DNA of 47,390 bases from Actinomycetes bacterium (GTDB lineage Bacteria > Auribacterota > JAJCYG01). Location: the NCBI GenBank assembly GCA_029263055.1, contig JAJCYG010000087.1, positions 1 to 47,390 on the forward strand. The letters are read 5' to 3'. The notes beneath the pieces were generated by a model. That model saw only the letters and a program-made list of their open reading frames with translations. It searched no databases and was not told the DNA's origin. A program made the position numbers and the translations under genes. Shown one piece after another: positions 46,101-47,390 of this stretch (positions are counted from its first letter, which is position 1; every line of letters starts with the position of its first letter).

Positions 46101-46396
46101 AACGGTTCGTAAACCGAGCCATTGCTTTCATTCTTAATAAATGTACGAAATCCGTTTGTTGAGGTGAGCTGATAAGCTCGATTAGCTGGTTGGAATTCTA
46201 AGATGGCTTCATCTTTAGTGCTGGCCCCAAAACTGACAACTCCTTGCCCACGGTTCACATAAAAGCACCAAAGCGGAATTCCGGTTAATCCGGCGACTCC
46301 AGGCAAAAAGCTAGAAAAAGGCTTTGCGCGATTGTAGTTTTCAATCACAAACGCCCCAGAATCAAGGAGTTGGTAGTTTACTTCACTATTTTTCAT
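43172..46396 (-). CDS. GH94-like (cellobiose phosphorylase family) protein
   Basis: 1074 aa, no signal peptide, so cytosolic. N-terminal beta-sandwich (about 1-330), then an alpha/alpha barrel. DRPNWYDALNGLPGLLGSS (near residue 658) resembles the DxxDWNDGLN catalytic-Asp region of GH94, and GRSVVENSTFIASTNNPDP with HGRGFVARLSG (near 942) forms the late active-site loop. Members phosphorolyse beta-glucosidic disaccharides or glucans to sugar-1-phosphate. The protein is larger than classical cellobiose phosphorylase (about 810 aa), closer in size to glucan phosphorylases such as GH149. Specificity cannot be read here. The RBS is weak. Confidence 0.8.
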   Translation of the reverse strand: MKNSEVNYQLLDSGAFVIENYNRAKPFSSFLPGVAGLTGIPLWCFYVNRGQGVVSFGASTKDEAILEFQPANRAYQLTSTNGFRTFIKNESNGSVYEPFKTPASNEEHIQQSMTVTSYDFSIKETNTAVGLETNVNYYTIPNENFASLARVVTLKNISNEEQSLSMLDGLPAIVPYGMNNWLLKHMARTAEAWIQAQSLNNNEVGYFNLKVEVIDSPEVKFIEAGHFYSSFTSDGKSSKPSKVIYDPELIFGNITDNSVPELFFDAKKFDVPKEQIVTNKTPCAFGHSQFKLKPNETVSVITTIGRVENQDKLKSILKKIQDPEFIQNKGYENRDIIQGIENRVATKSSSAEFDQYNKQSFLDNILRGGLPHPIQTKKDPFVFHVFWRKHGDLERDYNHFQVAPTYYAQGNANYRDVNQNRRMDPWIDPDVAEANITTFLNLSQLDGYNPLVLRGVQFQFVPSEEANQDLKTLFKEDQLKEILDYLVKPVSPGEFIMWLEEKGFATIDQAEKILSTVLSYSNRFQEIDPSEGFWVDHWHYNLDLMQSYLSLYPDKWNELFFERKDFTFYDNCLTVRPRKDKHVLHNGNVRQFGAINHDHEKEKFIQSRTANQDKVRVDQGKGDVYHTSLVVKLTTLLLNKISTLDPFGVGVEMEADRPNWYDALNGLPGLLGSSISETFEIKRLIQILQTALDKSEQGDSHSLNVPFEIGEFFNAVDSAFASDALTYWNQTAEAKEAYREKIYWGIEGKEETLSACDLKSFLEKALIKINQAIEGSWNQKENAPYSYCINEVTEYEEINGKTNGEGKQCVTVKKFEQKPIPLFLEGVVHAMRLGENVDKNRALYKAVQKSDLYDKQLGMYKVNASIQEEPMELGRNRVFSPGWLENGSVFMHMEFKYLMECLRNGLVDEFYTDLHKAAPAFLDPKIYGRSVVENSTFIASTNNPDPRTHGRGFVARLSGTNAEWVHIFHLITVGTNPFDVNEKGELVFSPQPLIKGDLFTTEGTFQFRFLSAIDITYINPSKKDTYGKNAPQVKKWIIEDNQGNKSEVEGPTLSGNLAHQVRNRQIKTIQIELS

Positions 46397-46471
46397 ATCG
46401 CGAAAGGCTAGGATTTTATTGCTCTTTTGTCAAGCCGGAACTAAAAAAGAGAGTTTTTTTTTCAAAAAAAG

Positions 46472-46499
46472 TTGACAGGGGGGGATTTTTTAGTATGAT
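46472..46499 (+). promoter_or_regulatory. Strong sigma-70 promoter for the tRNA-Thr/tRNA-Trp/tuf unit or a ncRNA
   Basis: Perfect -35 TTGACA (46472-46477), 16-nt spacer containing a G7 run, -10 TATGAT (46494-46499). It is the best promoter in the window and points at 500 nt without a convincing ORF, followed by two tRNAs and tuf. Confidence 0.75.
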
Positions 46500-46505
46500 T
46501 TCACG

Positions 46506-47009
46506 GCAGTTTGTAAATATCGAGAAGGCATAGCTCTTGAGGATATTTCCAGCTTTTTTCAGTAAATTGCTGATTAATGTTCAGGGGGATTTTGTCTCTA
46601 GACATTTTTATTTTTTAAAAAATTTAGTAGCACAGTGAACCACAAGATGTTGGGTCGATTACGGGTTAACAGAGTAAAAGATCAATATCAAGTGCTAACA
46701 AAAAGTTTTTATCGGGATTCGTAAGCATGGTGACCATGCAAGGTAGTTTCAGGATGAGCTGCAAAGCAACTCCGCCGAGTAAATAAAGGTATAAAAATTA
46801 TATTTCGGTTGGACCAGTAACGTAAAGTCCGACCATACGAAAAATAATTAGAAAAAATATCTTTTGGGGGGAGCAGCGTTCGCCAGAGGACGAATTCGTC
46901 CTTCGGCGAAAACGAACAAAGTGAGTGCAGCGTTGAGGGGGGATCCATGATCCTCCCTCAAGGAGATAATCTGCGACTTGAGCCGGAGGCGAAAGGAGCG
47001 ATTATCGAC
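46506..47009 (+). ncRNA. Hairpin-rich non-coding region upstream of tRNA-Thr; unidentified structured leader or RNA
   Basis: No credible protein is encoded. The region holds several strong stems: GCATGG/CCATGC near 46726-46740; AATTATATTTCG (46796-46807) with CGAAAAATAATT (46838-46849), containing GTTGGAC/GTCCGAC; TTCGCC...GGCGAA around the palindrome GACGAATTCGTC near 46879-46913; TTGAGGGGGGATC with GATCCTCCCTCAA near 46934-46963; and GATAATC/GATTATC just before tRNA-Thr. I looked for RNase P, tmRNA, 6S and SRP signatures and did not find them. It may be a processed leader of the tRNA-tuf transcript or a separate RNA. Confidence 0.4.
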
Positions 47010-47082
47010 GCCCACGTAGCTCAGTTGGCAGAGCACATGCATGGTAAGCATGAGGTCACCAGTTCAATTCTGGTCGTGGGCT
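47010..47082 (+). tRNA. tRNA-Thr(GGU)
   Basis: Acceptor GCCCACG/CGTGGGC, discriminator T, no encoded CCA. Anticodon loop ATGGTAA closed by CATGC/GCATG gives GGT (47043-47045), reading ACC/ACU. T-loop TTCAATT is slightly unusual (TTCAA) but standard. Part of the conserved tRNA-Thr/tRNA-Trp/tuf neighbourhood. Confidence 0.96.
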
Positions 47083-47103
47083 CAGTTTAGTCGTAAATAA
47101 ACT

Positions 47104-47177
47104 AGGCCAGTAGCTCCAACGGCTAGAGCAGTGGACTCCAAATCCACGTGTTGGGGGTTCGAATCCCTCCTGGCCTG
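47104..47177 (+). tRNA. tRNA-Trp(CCA)
   Basis: Acceptor AGGCCAG/CTGGCCT, discriminator G as expected for Trp, no encoded 3' CCA. The anticodon CCA at 47138-47140 lies in the loop CTCCAAA closed by GTGGA/TCCAC. It lies 21 nt after tRNA-Thr and is probably co-transcribed with tuf. Confidence 0.96.
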
Positions 47178-47251
47178 AATTTGGATGTAGAGTTTGGAAG
47201 TTTGTAAAAAGTTTAATTGATAAAAAAGTAATTAATAAAGGGAGAGCCAAA

Positions 47252-47390
47252 ATGGCTAAAGAAAAATTCGAAAGAAAAAAACCACATTTAAACATCGGCA
47301 CAATTGGTCACGTTGACCACGGTAAAACAACGTTGACTGCTGCGATCACTAAAACTCTTGCAGCAAAGGGTCAAGCAGATTTCCGTGCGT
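47252..47390 (+). CDS. tuf: Translation elongation factor Tu, N-terminal part (runs off window)
   Basis: The first 46 codons of EF-Tu, the GTPase that delivers aminoacyl-tRNA to the ribosome. [20 protein letters not shown] is the canonical start, followed by the P-loop [20 protein letters not shown] lies about 6 nt before the ATG. It lies 74 nt behind tRNA-Trp and probably shares the transcript starting at about 46506. The rest is outside the window. Confidence 0.97.
   Translation, partial: MAKEKFERKKPHLNIGTIGHVDHGKTTLTAAITKTLAAKGQADFRA

Noticed and set aside
46506..47009. RNase P RNA, tmRNA, 6S or SRP RNA upstream of tRNA-Thr
   Set aside because: None of the conserved cores (e.g. GAGGAAAGTCC of RNase P, tRNA-like ends and tag ORF of tmRNA, the SRP GGAA tetraloop helix) could be seen.
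46709..47051. Two minus-strand ORFs of 67-79 codons
   Set aside because: They translate GC-rich hairpins and run into tRNA-Thr; low-complexity content fits non-coding DNA.
47056..47301. Minus-strand ORF with [12 protein letters not shown]
   Set aside because: Antisense to tRNA-Trp and the tuf start; another tRNA artefact.

Overview
The window is a low-GC, gene-dense chromosomal segment from a Gram-negative (diderm) bacterium. Outer-membrane signs are a BcsB/BcsC-like export pair, two predicted beta-barrels, a lipoprotein and periplasmic cytochromes. A 2260-residue secreted multidomain protein whose leader ends in FALAPLSS, together with many TPR and hypothetical secreted proteins, recalls Candidatus Omnitrophota. 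That placement is an impression from protein style, not a phylogeny.

Layout. 1-2788: end of serS, convergent typA, and tRNA-Ser(GCU). 2790-5290: a probable insert at the 3' end of tRNA-Ser carrying a Fic protein and a HTH/GHKL-ATPase/DUF4325 regulator. Each gene has its own 11-12 bp repeat on both sides, and an imperfect 17-bp inverted repeat encloses the pair. 5325-6682: a secreted unknown and a lone response regulator. 6788-17043: a seven-gene, tightly packed exopolysaccharide operon: GH8-like hydrolase, degenerate GGDEF c-di-GMP receptor, DUF2334 deacetylase-like protein, GT2 synthase, BcsB-like protein, TPR/beta-barrel exporter, and UDP-GlcNAc 2-epimerase. It mixes cellulose (Bcs), PNAG (Pga) and Pel logic. 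17047-19382: an ArsP-like permease, a small membrane protein, tRNA-Arg(ACG) and a nitroreductase. 19541-26323: a giant secreted protein with an M48-type metallopeptidase at the front and a UbiB/ABC1 kinase at the back. 26320-27681: a LysM/outer-membrane protein. 27865-30018: arsM-arsS arsenosugar genes. 30022-32876: a TPR protein, a lipoprotein, a truncated PPIase and a HupE/UreJ membrane protein. 32929-35204: rmuC, lexA and a small zinc-ribbon protein. 35279-37199: a DUF1573 protein overlapping a tetraheme cytochrome by 89 nt. 37226-41050: a MerA-like flavoprotein, a TVP38 protein and a GT39 membrane protein. 41114-46396: an aldolase/SDR fusion and a GH94-like phosphorylase. 46472-47390: a strong promoter, about 500 nt of hairpin-rich non-coding sequence, tRNA-Thr(GGU), tRNA-Trp(CCA) and the start of tuf.

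How it works together. The EPS operon could make its nucleotide sugar (2-epimerase), polymerise and export it (GT2, BcsB-like, TPR barrel), trim it (GH8-like), deacetylate it (DUF2334) and sense c-di-GMP (RxxD site in a dead GGDEF). ArsM and ArsS should turn arsenite into arsenosugar precursors, and an ArsP-type permease is encoded about 10 kb away. Three convergent gene pairs end with interleaved stop codons, and two same-strand overlaps encode a secretion signal in an alternative frame, so the sequence is very compact.
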